Positions 1 to 7,226 of a stretch of DNA of 8,761 nt are shown in pieces. The notes beneath the pieces are model-generated. The model saw nothing but the letters and a program-made list of their open reading frames with translations, did no database searches and was not told where the DNA came from. The stretch lies in NCBI GenBank assembly GCA_009702405.1, contig WLIC01000012.1, positions 1 to 8,761 on the forward strand, in the 5' to 3' direction. The position numbers and the translations under genes are program-made. The first letter of the stretch is position 1. Each line of letters starts with the position of its first letter. Source of the DNA: Actinomycetota bacterium. Lineage in GTDB: Bacteria; Actinomycetota; Actinomycetes; Actinomycetales; Microbacteriaceae.

Positions 1-933
1 ACTCGTGGTTTGACCAAAGCTGAAATTCTCAGATCTGTTCGAGGTTACGACACTGAATATGTTGAAGGTGGCGATAACTCCAGCTTGGAACGAAAGTTTG
101 AAAGAGATAAAGAGAGTCTTCGACATAACGGTATTCAGCTTGAAACTCGCATTCCAGCCCACGAAGATGAAAATAATCAAGCAACTGTTTATCTAATCAA
201 ACGCGAATCTTTTTACTGGCCGAAAGATGTCAAACTAACTCCAAGACAGCTAGCTTTGCTAAATCTTGCTGCTGAAGCATGGGCTGGGGGATCTCTATCA
301 ACCGCTGCCAGTCGAGGAATCACCAAACTTCGAGCGATGGGTTCAGTTGGCGAAGACTCAGACATAGTTGGTATCGCACCTAGAATTCAGGCTTACGAAC
401 CTTCGTTTAGAGATTTGAATAATGCAGTGTCCGACTACCAGGTAGTTCAATTTGATTACCGTAATCCTCAAACAGGGGAAATCATGACCAGAACTTTGCA
501 ACCATGGTTGCTTCGACAAGTTGCCGGTCAATGGTTGGTGATGGGCTTCGATGAACTTCGCCAAGACACTAGAAACTTCATGCTAAGAAGAATTGTTAGC
601 AAAGTTACTGCTGTCAAAACTGGTAAAGATGCAAAGAGTTTTGAACCTCCTGCCCAAGAACTAATTGATGCAGCAGTTGCGGATCTTGATGCTCTAGCTG
701 AGAGGCAAACCGCGTTGGTTAAAGTAAAGCCTGATACCGAAGCGTGGTTCAGATTCGAACTTGATATAACCACTGGTAAGAGCAATGGGGAAGTTGAACT
801 GCACTATCACGACATTTATGTTCTAGCTGAACAACTACGTGAGTATGCCAGTGAAATCGAAGTAGTTAGACCTGAAGCTTTAGCAGCACTTATTCGCGCA
901 GGATTTGAGAAGGTAGCTGATCAACATGCCTGA
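1..933 (+). CDS. pafB: PafB, WYL-domain transcriptional activator subunit (5' partial)
   Basis: This is one half of the PafBC regulator. In mycobacteria PafBC activates the LexA/RecA-independent DNA-damage response, sensing damage through its WYL domains. The reading frame is open to the left edge (first codons Thr-Arg-Gly-Leu-Thr-Lys), so the true start lies outside. The TTG at base 10 is an internal Leu of the usual RGLTKAEI segment. The visible 310 residues begin inside a winged helix-turn-helix; the ERKFERDKESLR stretch (about residues 29-41) is its recognition region. A WYL domain follows at about 140-200, with FDYRNPQTGE and a degenerate signature, Trp-Leu-Val at 178-180, then FMLRRI. 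The C-terminal WCX-type region fills the rest. The stop overlaps the pafC start by 8 bases, which suggests coupled translation of partner subunits. By analogy pafA would lie upstream, but that cannot be seen. Identity is firm from sequence plus neighbours. Confidence 0.93.
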   Translation, partial: TRGLTKAEILRSVRGYDTEYVEGGDNSSLERKFERDKESLRHNGIQLETRIPAHEDENNQATVYLIKRESFYWPKDVKLTPRQLALLNLAAEAWAGGSLSTAASRGITKLRAMGSVGEDSDIVGIAPRIQAYEPSFRDLNNAVSDYQVVQFDYRNPQTGEIMTRTLQPWLLRQVAGQWLVMGFDELRQDTRNFMLRRIVSKVTAVKTGKDAKSFEPPAQELIDAAVADLDALAERQTALVKVKPDTEAWFRFELDITTGKSNGEVELHYHDIYVLAEQLREYASEIEVVRPEALAALIRAGFEKVADQHA

Positions 934-1918
934 TGAACTAAAACTTGACGATTCAGATCGTTTCAATCTCATGCTTGCTTTGACTGGCTTATTAGTTCAA
1001 GGCGAAGAATACGAACTAGCGGAGTTAGTTAAGCACTTCGGTGTTTCAAAGAACGAAATCATAAAAGCAGTGAAGATGATTAGCTTCACCGATCTAATGA
1101 GCTTCAACGATTTCGGGCATTACCTAGTCGACTATGACGATCTTGAAGATGGCTATGTCTCCATCAAATATGACTTCAGCAACGCAGTTGATGAAGTGCC
1201 AAGACTCTCATCTCGACAAGCTTCAGCACTGGCTGCTGGTTTGGTTTATCTTTCATCACTTCCTGGCTTGGTTGATAACAGTGAAATTGAAGAACTTCAA
1301 CGAATTCTTGCAAGTGGAGATTCCCGCGGTGCAGCACCTGAAGTAATCATTAAACCTGGTTCTCGTGATGCTGATTTAGTCACAATAAGAGATGCCATGG
1401 CTAAAGGTGTTGCGATCACTTGTGACTACCTTAACCTTCGAGGTGTAACAACCATCGGAAGAGTTATCGAACCTTTGAGAATCGACCCTCAAGGTGAAAC
1501 TATTTATCTTCGTGGTTGGTGTCCTGAGAGTAAAGACGTTAGATCTTTCAGAGTTGACCGCATGAGAAATGCCCAAGCTACTGATATCCCTATTAGCGCA
1601 GAAGCAAAAGCTGCAGAGCTTTCAGACGATATCTATTCACCAGCCGAAACAGACACAATCGTGACTGTCGAGGTTGATCCTGAAGCATATTCACTGATTT
1701 TCGATTTCAAGCCTGTCGAAGAGCCTGAAAGCGTAAGTGATTTCATCAAGAGGTTCAAAATCAAAGTTGGTGATGTTCGCAACCTAGGTCGAATCATCGC
1801 CAGGTTCGGTGGAGCTGCTCGTGTTATTGCACCAGAGTCAGCTAAGGCCGCCGTTAGAGAGTTTGCCCTGAAAGCTATAGGGGAGAGCTCACCGGTTGCT
1901 CCTAGGGATGTTGAGTAG
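926..1918 (+). CDS. pafC: PafC, WYL-domain transcriptional activator subunit
   Basis: This is the partner of PafB in the heteromeric DNA-damage-response activator and acts in the cytoplasm on promoter-bound RNA polymerase. The 330-residue length fits the family. Residues about 13-60 form a divergent helix-turn-helix (LAELVKHFGVSKNEIIKAVK). The WYL domain is at about 163-215 and includes CDYLNLRG and the signature region IYLRGW (193-198), where Ile replaces the first Trp. It ends in FRVDRM (208-213), whose arginines are typical of the WYL ligand pocket. The C-terminal WCX-like region covers about 243-317. The ATG at 926 overlaps the end of pafB by 8 bases. GAGAAGG at 907-913 is a usable, slightly distant ribosome site. 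PafB and PafC are distinguished mainly by order and by the weaker N-terminal helix-turn-helix here. Confidence 0.92.
   Translation: MPDELKLDDSDRFNLMLALTGLLVQGEEYELAELVKHFGVSKNEIIKAVKMISFTDLMSFNDFGHYLVDYDDLEDGYVSIKYDFSNAVDEVPRLSSRQASALAAGLVYLSSLPGLVDNSEIEELQRILASGDSRGAAPEVIIKPGSRDADLVTIRDAMAKGVAITCDYLNLRGVTTIGRVIEPLRIDPQGETIYLRGWCPESKDVRSFRVDRMRNAQATDIPISAEAKAAELSDDIYSPAETDTIVTVEVDPEAYSLIFDFKPVEEPESVSDFIKRFKIKVGDVRNLGRIIARFGGAARVIAPESAKAAVREFALKAIGESSPVAPRDVE
1879..1885 (+). promoter_or_regulatory. ribosome binding site that bears on the start of the small membrane protein
   Basis: AGGGGAG lies inside the 3' end of pafC, 10 bases before TTG 1896 and 22 bases before ATG 1908. It is the strongest Shine-Dalgarno match at this junction and would favour the TTG start (86 residues) over the ATG, if it is functional. 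Confidence 0.4.
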
Positions 1919-2156
1919 CGTGAACCAAGTATTTATCTACATCTTCAGTGCATTAGCTATTGGGGCTTTAGTCGCATTGGTAATAGTTGGCCTAAGACTT
2001 AGGGCTTCTAGTAAAAGAATTAGCCGTTCTATCGATCCAATAGCCCAAAAATCTAAGAATTTGAGACTAGAAGTGAGCGCACTGAAGCGTTCAAGGCTGG
2101 ATCGACAGCGTAGGCTAGATACCAGCAGTTCACAGCAACAGACATCGGAAAAGTAA
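1908..2156 (+). CDS. small single-pass membrane protein of unknown function
   Basis: I do not recognise this family. From the ATG at 1908 it is 82 residues. A hydrophobic segment spans about 8-29 (VFIYIFSALAIGALVALVIV then GL). A strongly basic stretch follows (about 30-45), then a probable helix with heptad-like leucines (about 50-70), and a polar Ser/Gln-rich tail. Many Arg/Lys directly after the membrane span predict an N-out/C-in orientation. The start is uncertain. TTG at 1896 has the best ribosome site, AGGGGAG at 1879-1885. GTG at 1920 sits one base after the pafC stop with AGGGA upstream. ATG 1908 has no well-placed site. The gene fits exactly between pafC and tatA, 8 bases before tatA, and its composition is coding-like. 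The layout resembles TatA/TatB proteins, but the Phe-Gly hinge and Lys-Leu-Pro motifs are absent, so no Tat role is assigned. Confidence 0.72.
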   Translation: MLSSVNQVFIYIFSALAIGALVALVIVGLRLRASSKRISRSIDPIAQKSKNLRLEVSALKRSRLDRQRRLDTSSSQQQTSEK

Positions 2157-2164
2157 GGTTTGTA

Positions 2165-2371
2165 ATGTTCGCAAAAGGTCTCCAAGGCTGGCACATCATC
2201 GTAATCGTGCTCGTAGTTCTCGTTTTATGGGGCGCTCCTAAGCTTCCAGGCTTTGCTAAGAGCCTGGGGCAGTCTATGCGCATTTTCAGAAAGGAAATGA
2301 AGCAACTAGGCGACGAGCGCGAAGAGGACAAGAAGAAGAGTTCTGAGAAAGAACAACCTAAAGACGAGTAA
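2165..2371 (+). CDS. tatA: TatA, twin-arginine translocase pore subunit
   Basis: TatA oligomerises in the cytoplasmic membrane to form the passage for folded proteins carrying twin-arginine signal peptides, recruited by TatC. The 68-residue protein shows the family layout. A short N-terminal membrane helix (about 8-21) is followed by the hinge WGAPKLP (22-28), the amphipathic helix FAKSLGQSMRIFRKEMKQL (30-48), and a highly charged Lys/Glu tail. It is short for an actinobacterial TatA. The hinge normally reads Phe-Gly; here the Phe is Trp22, while Gly23 is kept. AAGG at 2155-2158 supports the ATG at 2165. The stop and the tatC start overlap as TAATG. TatB is not encoded nearby, which is normal for Actinobacteria, where it usually lies elsewhere. 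TatA is preferred over TatB because of the SMRIFRKE motif, the short length and the position before tatC. Confidence 0.94.
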   Translation: MFAKGLQGWHIIVIVLVVLVLWGAPKLPGFAKSLGQSMRIFRKEMKQLGDEREEDKKKSSEKEQPKDE

Positions 2372-3186
2372 TGGCTTCTCGCCGCAATCCCGAAAAGAGA
2401 ATGAAACTCTCGGGACATCTCCGTGAATTTAGAAAGCGATTATTTCGCTCTGCATTTGCCATACTCGCTGGAACAGTAACTGGTTGGTATTGCTTTGATT
2501 TTGTCTTCAATGCACTGCAAAAGCCAGTCTTAGAGCTGGCCAAAGACCAGAACGTTAATGCTCAAATCAATTTTGGCTCACTGGTCTCAGCTTTTGATTT
2601 GCGCCTGCAGATCTCATTCTTTATTGGGGTTTTCCTAACCAGCCCTTACTGGCTATTTCAACTCTGGCGCTTTATCGCACCTGCTCTAAAAAAGCGCGAG
2701 CGCAAATACACTGTCTTATTTGTGTTGACCAGCACACCTTTGTTTTTAGGTGGGGCATATTTTGGTTGGTTCCTGTTTCCAGAATTCGTAAGGAGCTTAC
2801 TTTCTTTCACACCAGAAGGCAGCGCGAACGTAATCAACGCAGCTGAATACATTCTCTTTACTGTTCGCGTGTTACTGGTGTTCGGTATTGCCTTCGTACT
2901 CCCAGTTATCTTGGTTCTACTAAATGCCATTGGAACTTTGTCAGCTAAGAGCATTCTCAAAGGTTGGCGACTAGCAATATTTCTAATCACCGTGATCGGA
3001 GCATTAGCAACCCCAGTTTCAGATCCAATGTCTATGTTCTTGCTCATGGTTCCACTTGTCTTGTTCTATTACCTTTCAGCAGCTATCGCATACCTCAACG
3101 ACAAGAGAAGAGCTTTGCGAAACAAAACGGCTCTCACTGAACTTGAGATAGCAAATGAATACACTCCAGATACCCTCGACGAATGA
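2371..3186 (+). CDS. tatC: TatC, twin-arginine translocase receptor subunit
   Basis: TatC is the polytopic membrane protein that binds the twin-arginine signal peptide and organises TatA/TatB. The 271 residues carry the standard six membrane segments, at about 28-47, 76-96, 113-136, 159-184, 199-214 and 220-242. Key family residues are present. The N-terminal HLREFRKRL (16-24) supplies Glu19, equivalent to E. coli Glu15. Phe101 and Glu110 in RFIAPALKKRER correspond to E. coli Phe94 and Glu103. Asp218 in ATPVSDPMSM corresponds to Asp211. These assignments rest on manual alignment. The N-terminus is basic and cytoplasmic, and the C-tail is polar. No clear ribosome site precedes the ATG; the one-base overlap with tatA implies translational coupling. 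The downstream helicase gene overlaps its stop by 4 bases. Confidence 0.96.
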   Translation: MASRRNPEKRMKLSGHLREFRKRLFRSAFAILAGTVTGWYCFDFVFNALQKPVLELAKDQNVNAQINFGSLVSAFDLRLQISFFIGVFLTSPYWLFQLWRFIAPALKKRERKYTVLFVLTSTPLFLGGAYFGWFLFPEFVRSLLSFTPEGSANVINAAEYILFTVRVLLVFGIAFVLPVILVLLNAIGTLSAKSILKGWRLAIFLITVIGALATPVSDPMSMFLLMVPLVLFYYLSAAIAYLNDKRRALRNKTALTELEIANEYTPDTLDE

Positions 3187-5627
3187 GTGAAGAGCTAACT
3201 CCTGCAGAGCGTTTTGCTAAAGCTAAAAAGAATAAACCAAATCCCAGTCTCGAAAGCTTTACCAAACTACTTAAGTTCCCCTTAGATGACTTTCAAGAAC
3301 AGGCTTGTAAAGCTTTAGCACTTGGGCAAGGCGTTCTAGTTGCAGCACCTACAGGTGCAGGTAAAACAATTGTTGGCGAGTTTGCCATTCATCTAGCTGT
3401 TGAGAGATCGCTAAAGGTTTTCTACACAACCCCTATCAAGGCTCTTAGCAATCAGAAGTTTGCTGAACTGCAGGCAAGATACGGTCAAGAGATGGTTGGC
3501 CTTCTAACTGGGGATACCAACATCAACTCCGATGCTCAGATTCTTGTGATGACAACTGAAGTTCTGAGAAATATGATTTACGCGAACTCGAACGCACTTA
3601 TTAGCCTTGGCTATGTAGTGATGGATGAGGTTCACTATCTTGCGGATCGGTTTAGGGGAGCGGTTTGGGAAGAAGTCATTTTGCACCTTCCTAAAGATGT
3701 GAAAGTTGTTTCTCTAAGTGCGACTGTTTCTAATGCAGAAGAGTTCGGTGCTTGGCTGGATGAAGTTCGAGGCGATACGGCAATCATCGTTTCAGAAATC
3801 AGGCCAGTCCCACTAAATCAACATGTCCTTTTCGGTGATGAACTGATTCCACTCTTTGATGATTCAAACAAAGAACTAAGAGTAAACGTTGATCTAGTTC
3901 AACGTCATGCCAACAAAATGCGGCAACCAGTGAATAAACCAATGCGAGGTAGAAGAGGGCACTCTGGTTTTCCTGATCGAAACATGGGTCGTATCTATAA
4001 GGCAACTAAGCCAGAGATTATCGACTTATTAGATGAAGCAGATTTGCTACCAGCGATCTTCTTCATCTTCTCTCGTGCAGGGTGTGAAGCCGCTGTTCAG
4101 CAGGTTCTGGCTTCAGGGATAAGGCTTACTAAGCCTGAAGATAAGCAAATCATTCGCAGAATTGCTGAAGAGAAGTGCGGCAACATTGCTGACGAAGATT
4201 TAGCAGCTCTTGGTTACTTTGAATGGCTCAATGCTTTGGAGAGGGGAGTGGCAGCTCATCACGCTGGATTATTGCCTGCTTTCAAAGAAGTTGTTGAAGA
4301 GCTGTTCCTTAGAAAACTAGTGAAAGTCGTTTTTGCAACTGAAACTCTTGCACTAGGCATAAACATGCCTGCTCGAACTGTTGTGTTAGATCGACTAGAT
4401 AAGTTCAATGGTGAAGGCCGAGTCCAGATCACGCCTGGTGAATACACTCAGCTAACCGGTAGAGCAGGACGACGAGGAATCGACATTGAGGGCCACTCTG
4501 TAATCCAATGGGCAGGCAATCTTGATCCCACATATGTTGCATCTTTAGCTTCTAAGCGAACCTATCCATTGAACTCATCGTTTAGGCCTACATTCAACAT
4601 GGCAGTGAACCTAATTGAAGCTTTTGGACAAAGAAGATCTAGAGAAGTACTAGAGACTTCCTTTGCTCAGTTCCAGGCAGACAGATCGGTAGTTGGTTTA
4701 GCCAGAGGCATTCGAGAGAAGCAAGCCTCACTTGACGGTTATGAAGAATCGATGCGTTGTCATCTCGGAGATTTCAGAGAGTATGCAAGTCTACGTAGAC
4801 AGATAAGCGACATCGAGAGAGAAATAGCTCAAACCGGTAGACAGCAAAGACGTAATGATTTACGTCAGTCGAAAGCAGTTAGATCTCAAGAACTTCAAGT
4901 TGCCAACATGAAGAAGCAGTTGCGGGCTCATTCATGTCACAGCTGTCCAGATCGTGAAGCACATGCGCGCTGGGGTGAACGTTGGTACAAGCTTGATCGT
5001 GAGACTCAGGCAATCATCAAACAGATTGAATCTCGCACCAATCAGGTTGCTAAAACCTTTGACCGAATTAGTCAGATGCTTATTGAACTTGAATACTTAA
5101 GAGTCTCTGAAGGAGATCTTGAGATAACGGAAGCCGGTGGAAAACTTGCCAAAATCTATGGCGAACGAGACTTGCTAGTTGCAGAATGCATAAGACGTCA
5201 AACCTGGCATGGCATTGATTCACAGACTCTTGCTGCAATAGCTGCCGCATTGGTTTATGAAGCAAGGCGTGATGATGAAAATCTCAACCCTAAACTTCCA
5301 AAAGGTGACTTTGTTGAAGTCTTTGATCAGACGCTAGGCGTTTGGGATGACTTGCAGGATCTCTCGAAACGAAACCATTTGCCACTAACTTCTGAGCCTG
5401 ATGCCACCATGGCATTGCAGATGTATCGCTGGGCTACCGGTTCAAGACTTGATGGCATCATGAAAGCCACCGGCATGCTTGCAGGAGATTTCATCAGATG
5501 GTGCAAACAAACTATTGACCTGCTGGAACAAATCTCGAAAGTTCATCAAGACGAACTCTCAGACACTGCTCAGGCTTCGATAGACCGAATCAAACGTGGA
5601 ATAGTTGCCTATTCCTATTACGCTTAG
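3183..5627 (+). CDS. helY: HelY, Ski2/Mtr4-like DEVH-box RNA helicase
   Basis: This is an ATP-dependent superfamily-2 helicase of the Ski2-like group. Bacterial members are thought to act on RNA, but the exact substrate is not established. In 814 residues the order is: LDDFQEQA (34-41), Walker A APTGAGKT (55-62), motif Ia TTPIKALSNQ (82-91), DEVH (148-151), SAT (179-181), motif V ATETLALGINMP (385-396) and motif VI QLTGRAGRRGID (423-434). An arginine-rich linker and coiled-coil-like region (about 500-630) follow, then a C-terminal DSHCT-type helical domain (about 645-814) ending RGIVAYSYYA. A compact Cys/His cluster, HSCHSCPDREAH (583-594), sits in the linker and is reminiscent of a metal site. 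The protein is shorter than mycobacterial HelY (about 900). ATG 3183 overlaps the tatC stop as ATGA, with no evident ribosome site. All ATPase motifs are intact. Confidence 0.95.
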   Translation: MSEELTPAERFAKAKKNKPNPSLESFTKLLKFPLDDFQEQACKALALGQGVLVAAPTGAGKTIVGEFAIHLAVERSLKVFYTTPIKALSNQKFAELQARYGQEMVGLLTGDTNINSDAQILVMTTEVLRNMIYANSNALISLGYVVMDEVHYLADRFRGAVWEEVILHLPKDVKVVSLSATVSNAEEFGAWLDEVRGDTAIIVSEIRPVPLNQHVLFGDELIPLFDDSNKELRVNVDLVQRHANKMRQPVNKPMRGRRGHSGFPDRNMGRIYKATKPEIIDLLDEADLLPAIFFIFSRAGCEAAVQQVLASGIRLTKPEDKQIIRRIAEEKCGNIADEDLAALGYFEWLNALERGVAAHHAGLLPAFKEVVEELFLRKLVKVVFATETLALGINMPARTVVLDRLDKFNGEGRVQITPGEYTQLTGRAGRRGIDIEGHSVIQWAGNLDPTYVASLASKRTYPLNSSFRPTFNMAVNLIEAFGQRRSREVLETSFAQFQADRSVVGLARGIREKQASLDGYEESMRCHLGDFREYASLRRQISDIEREIAQTGRQQRRNDLRQSKAVRSQELQVANMKKQLRAHSCHSCPDREAHARWGERWYKLDRETQAIIKQIESRTNQVAKTFDRISQMLIELEYLRVSEGDLEITEAGGKLAKIYGERDLLVAECIRRQTWHGIDSQTLAAIAAALVYEARRDDENLNPKLPKGDFVEVFDQTLGVWDDLQDLSKRNHLPLTSEPDATMALQMYRWATGSRLDGIMKATGMLAGDFIRWCKQTIDLLEQISKVHQDELSDTAQASIDRIKRGIVAYSYYA

Positions 5628-5633
5628 ATTGTT

Positions 5634-7226
5634 ATGGTGAGCTCTTTATTGAACTGGATTAGGCAATCGAACTCATTTTGGGGGAGAGCACTTCTAGGCA
5701 TACTCGGTGGCCTTGCCATAGCTATCAGCTTCCCAGCTTTCAATATCTGGCCAGCAATTTTCCTAGGAATCTTGCTAATTCTTCTTGCCATTAGACAACT
5801 TGGCTTCTTCAAAGCTTTCTTTGTTGGAACCTTTGCAGGTTTTGCCTTCTATGGCTTAGTTCTCAAGTGGTTGACCACTTATCTAGGCCCATTGCCATGG
5901 TTCTTACTTTCATTCGTTGAAGCTTTGATGTTTGGTCTGGCATTTGGTGTTATGGCTGTTGTTTGGAGATGGCTTAGCTCTCTAAAACTTGGCAGATTTG
6001 AACCATTTGTTGTCGCCTTCGTTCTCGGCGCGATATACACAGCACGCGAATATGTTGCTGGACGTTTCCCTTTTGATGGTCTGCCTTGGGCAAGGGCCGG
6101 ACTATCGCAAGCAGATACCTGGATTTCAAAACTTGTTTGGGCAGTTGATATCGCAGGACTGTCATGGCTCATCACATTCCTTAGTGCTCTTGCTGCAATT
6201 CAATTCGTCAAGCCATTGCCAGCAGGATCTGGACTTCGTCTCAGGTTTAGAAGTTGGTTACCAACTGCAACAGCTTGGTTAGTTGTTCTAGGAATTCCAG
6301 CTCTAATGGTTATTCCAACGGATGGCAACGCCGGAACTATGAAGATTGCAGCCGTTCAAGGTAACGCTAATGCTGGCCTGTTCGCTATAAACCCGCCTGG
6401 CTCGATCATGGATAAGCATCTAGATGTTGCTCGTGAACTGGTTAAATCTGGAAGTGGTCAAGGACTGGACCTGATGGTTTGGCCAGAGAACTCTTCTGAT
6501 CTAGATCCGGTAACAATGCTCGAACCAAACATGAAGATAAGTAAGTTTGTCGACGAGGAACTTAATGCTCCTTTACTATTTGGCAATAAGACCTTCCGCG
6601 GTAAAGATTTCTACAATGAGGTTGACCTATGGGCTCCTGATAAGGGCTTGGTTGACTGGTACGACAAGAAACGCCCAGTGCCATTCGGTGAATATGTGCC
6701 TTACCGTTCATTCTTTATGTCGCTTGCTCCAGAGATGATCGGTCTCATCGGTTGGGATATGAGTGCTGGCACTCGAGATGGTTTGTTCGACATTCCAAAC
6801 AAAGGCAAAGTCGGATCGCTGATTTGTTTTGAAGTAACCATCGATTACCTAAGTTACGACCTCGTCAACGGGGGAGCTCAGGCGATCATGGTGCAAACTA
6901 ACAGCAGTGACTTTGGTAAGAGCGAGCAAGGTGTTCAGCTAGCGGCCATTTCAAGAATGCGCGCAATTGAAACAGGTAGAACTGTTGTGTCTATTTCTAC
7001 TGTTGGAGTTTCTGGAATCTATGCTCCTGACGGCAGTGTCATGCACGAGTTAGAAACATTCAAGCCTGGTGCCATGGTTTCTGAAATTGCTTTGAGAGAT
7101 GACATCACACCTGCAGTTAGATTTGGCAGATATTTTGAAGAGGCAGCTTTCTTCTTAGCAATCGCTATGTTCTCTATAGCAATCGTTGGTTTGACTGTTT
7201 CAAAAAGAAGGAAGAAAAAGTCTTGA
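5634..7226 (+). CDS. lnt: Lnt, apolipoprotein N-acyltransferase
   Basis: Lnt transfers an acyl chain from a phospholipid to the N-terminal Cys of diacylated lipoproteins in the cytoplasmic membrane. The 530 residues start with about seven membrane segments (roughly 17-35, 38-53, 58-78, 86-112, 122-138, 165-190, 211-227). A nitrilase-type catalytic domain (about 235-490) follows, then a final membrane helix (503-522) and a basic tail. The catalytic triad is visible: Glu285 in VWPENSS, Lys345 in YDKKRPVPFGEYVP and Cys398 in SLICFE. Glu353 and Glu400 match two further essential family glutamates. Chain length is usual. The ATG at 5634 lies 6 bases after the helY stop without a clear ribosome site; GTG 5637 is an alternative. 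The gene overlaps ppm1 by 4 bases. In M. tuberculosis the corresponding pair is fused as one Ppm1 protein; here they are separate. Confidence 0.95.
   Translation: MVSSLLNWIRQSNSFWGRALLGILGGLAIAISFPAFNIWPAIFLGILLILLAIRQLGFFKAFFVGTFAGFAFYGLVLKWLTTYLGPLPWFLLSFVEALMFGLAFGVMAVVWRWLSSLKLGRFEPFVVAFVLGAIYTAREYVAGRFPFDGLPWARAGLSQADTWISKLVWAVDIAGLSWLITFLSALAAIQFVKPLPAGSGLRLRFRSWLPTATAWLVVLGIPALMVIPTDGNAGTMKIAAVQGNANAGLFAINPPGSIMDKHLDVARELVKSGSGQGLDLMVWPENSSDLDPVTMLEPNMKISKFVDEELNAPLLFGNKTFRGKDFYNEVDLWAPDKGLVDWYDKKRPVPFGEYVPYRSFFMSLAPEMIGLIGWDMSAGTRDGLFDIPNKGKVGSLICFEVTIDYLSYDLVNGGAQAIMVQTNSSDFGKSEQGVQLAAISRMRAIETGRTVVSISTVGVSGIYAPDGSVMHELETFKPGAMVSEIALRDDITPAVRFGRYFEEAAFFLAIAMFSIAIVGLTVSKRRKKKS
7208..7212 (+). 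promoter_or_regulatory. ribosome binding site deciding the TTG start of ppm1
   Basis: AAGGA lies in the last codons of lnt, in the purine-rich stretch encoding its basic tail, 10 bases before TTG 7223. It supports the non-ATG start. The next in-frame ATG at 7241 would cut off the first beta strand (KILVI) of the glycosyltransferase fold. Confidence 0.6.

Noticed and set aside
10..12. TTG as the start codon of pafB
   Set aside because: The frame is open to base 1 and the preceding residues continue the conserved helix-turn-helix of PafB, so the gene begins outside the window.
2053..2418. Minus-strand open frame of 121 codons opposite the small membrane gene and tatA
   Set aside because: It lies antisense to well-supported genes, its protein has no family-like pattern and it has no supporting context; treated as a shadow frame.
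2658..3047. Minus-strand open frame of 129 codons inside tatC
   Set aside because: Antisense to the conserved tatC core, low-complexity protein and no domain visible.
5879..6175. Minus-strand open frame of 98 codons inside lnt
   Set aside because: Antisense to the membrane-segment region of lnt; protein composition fits a shadow of hydrophobic codons.
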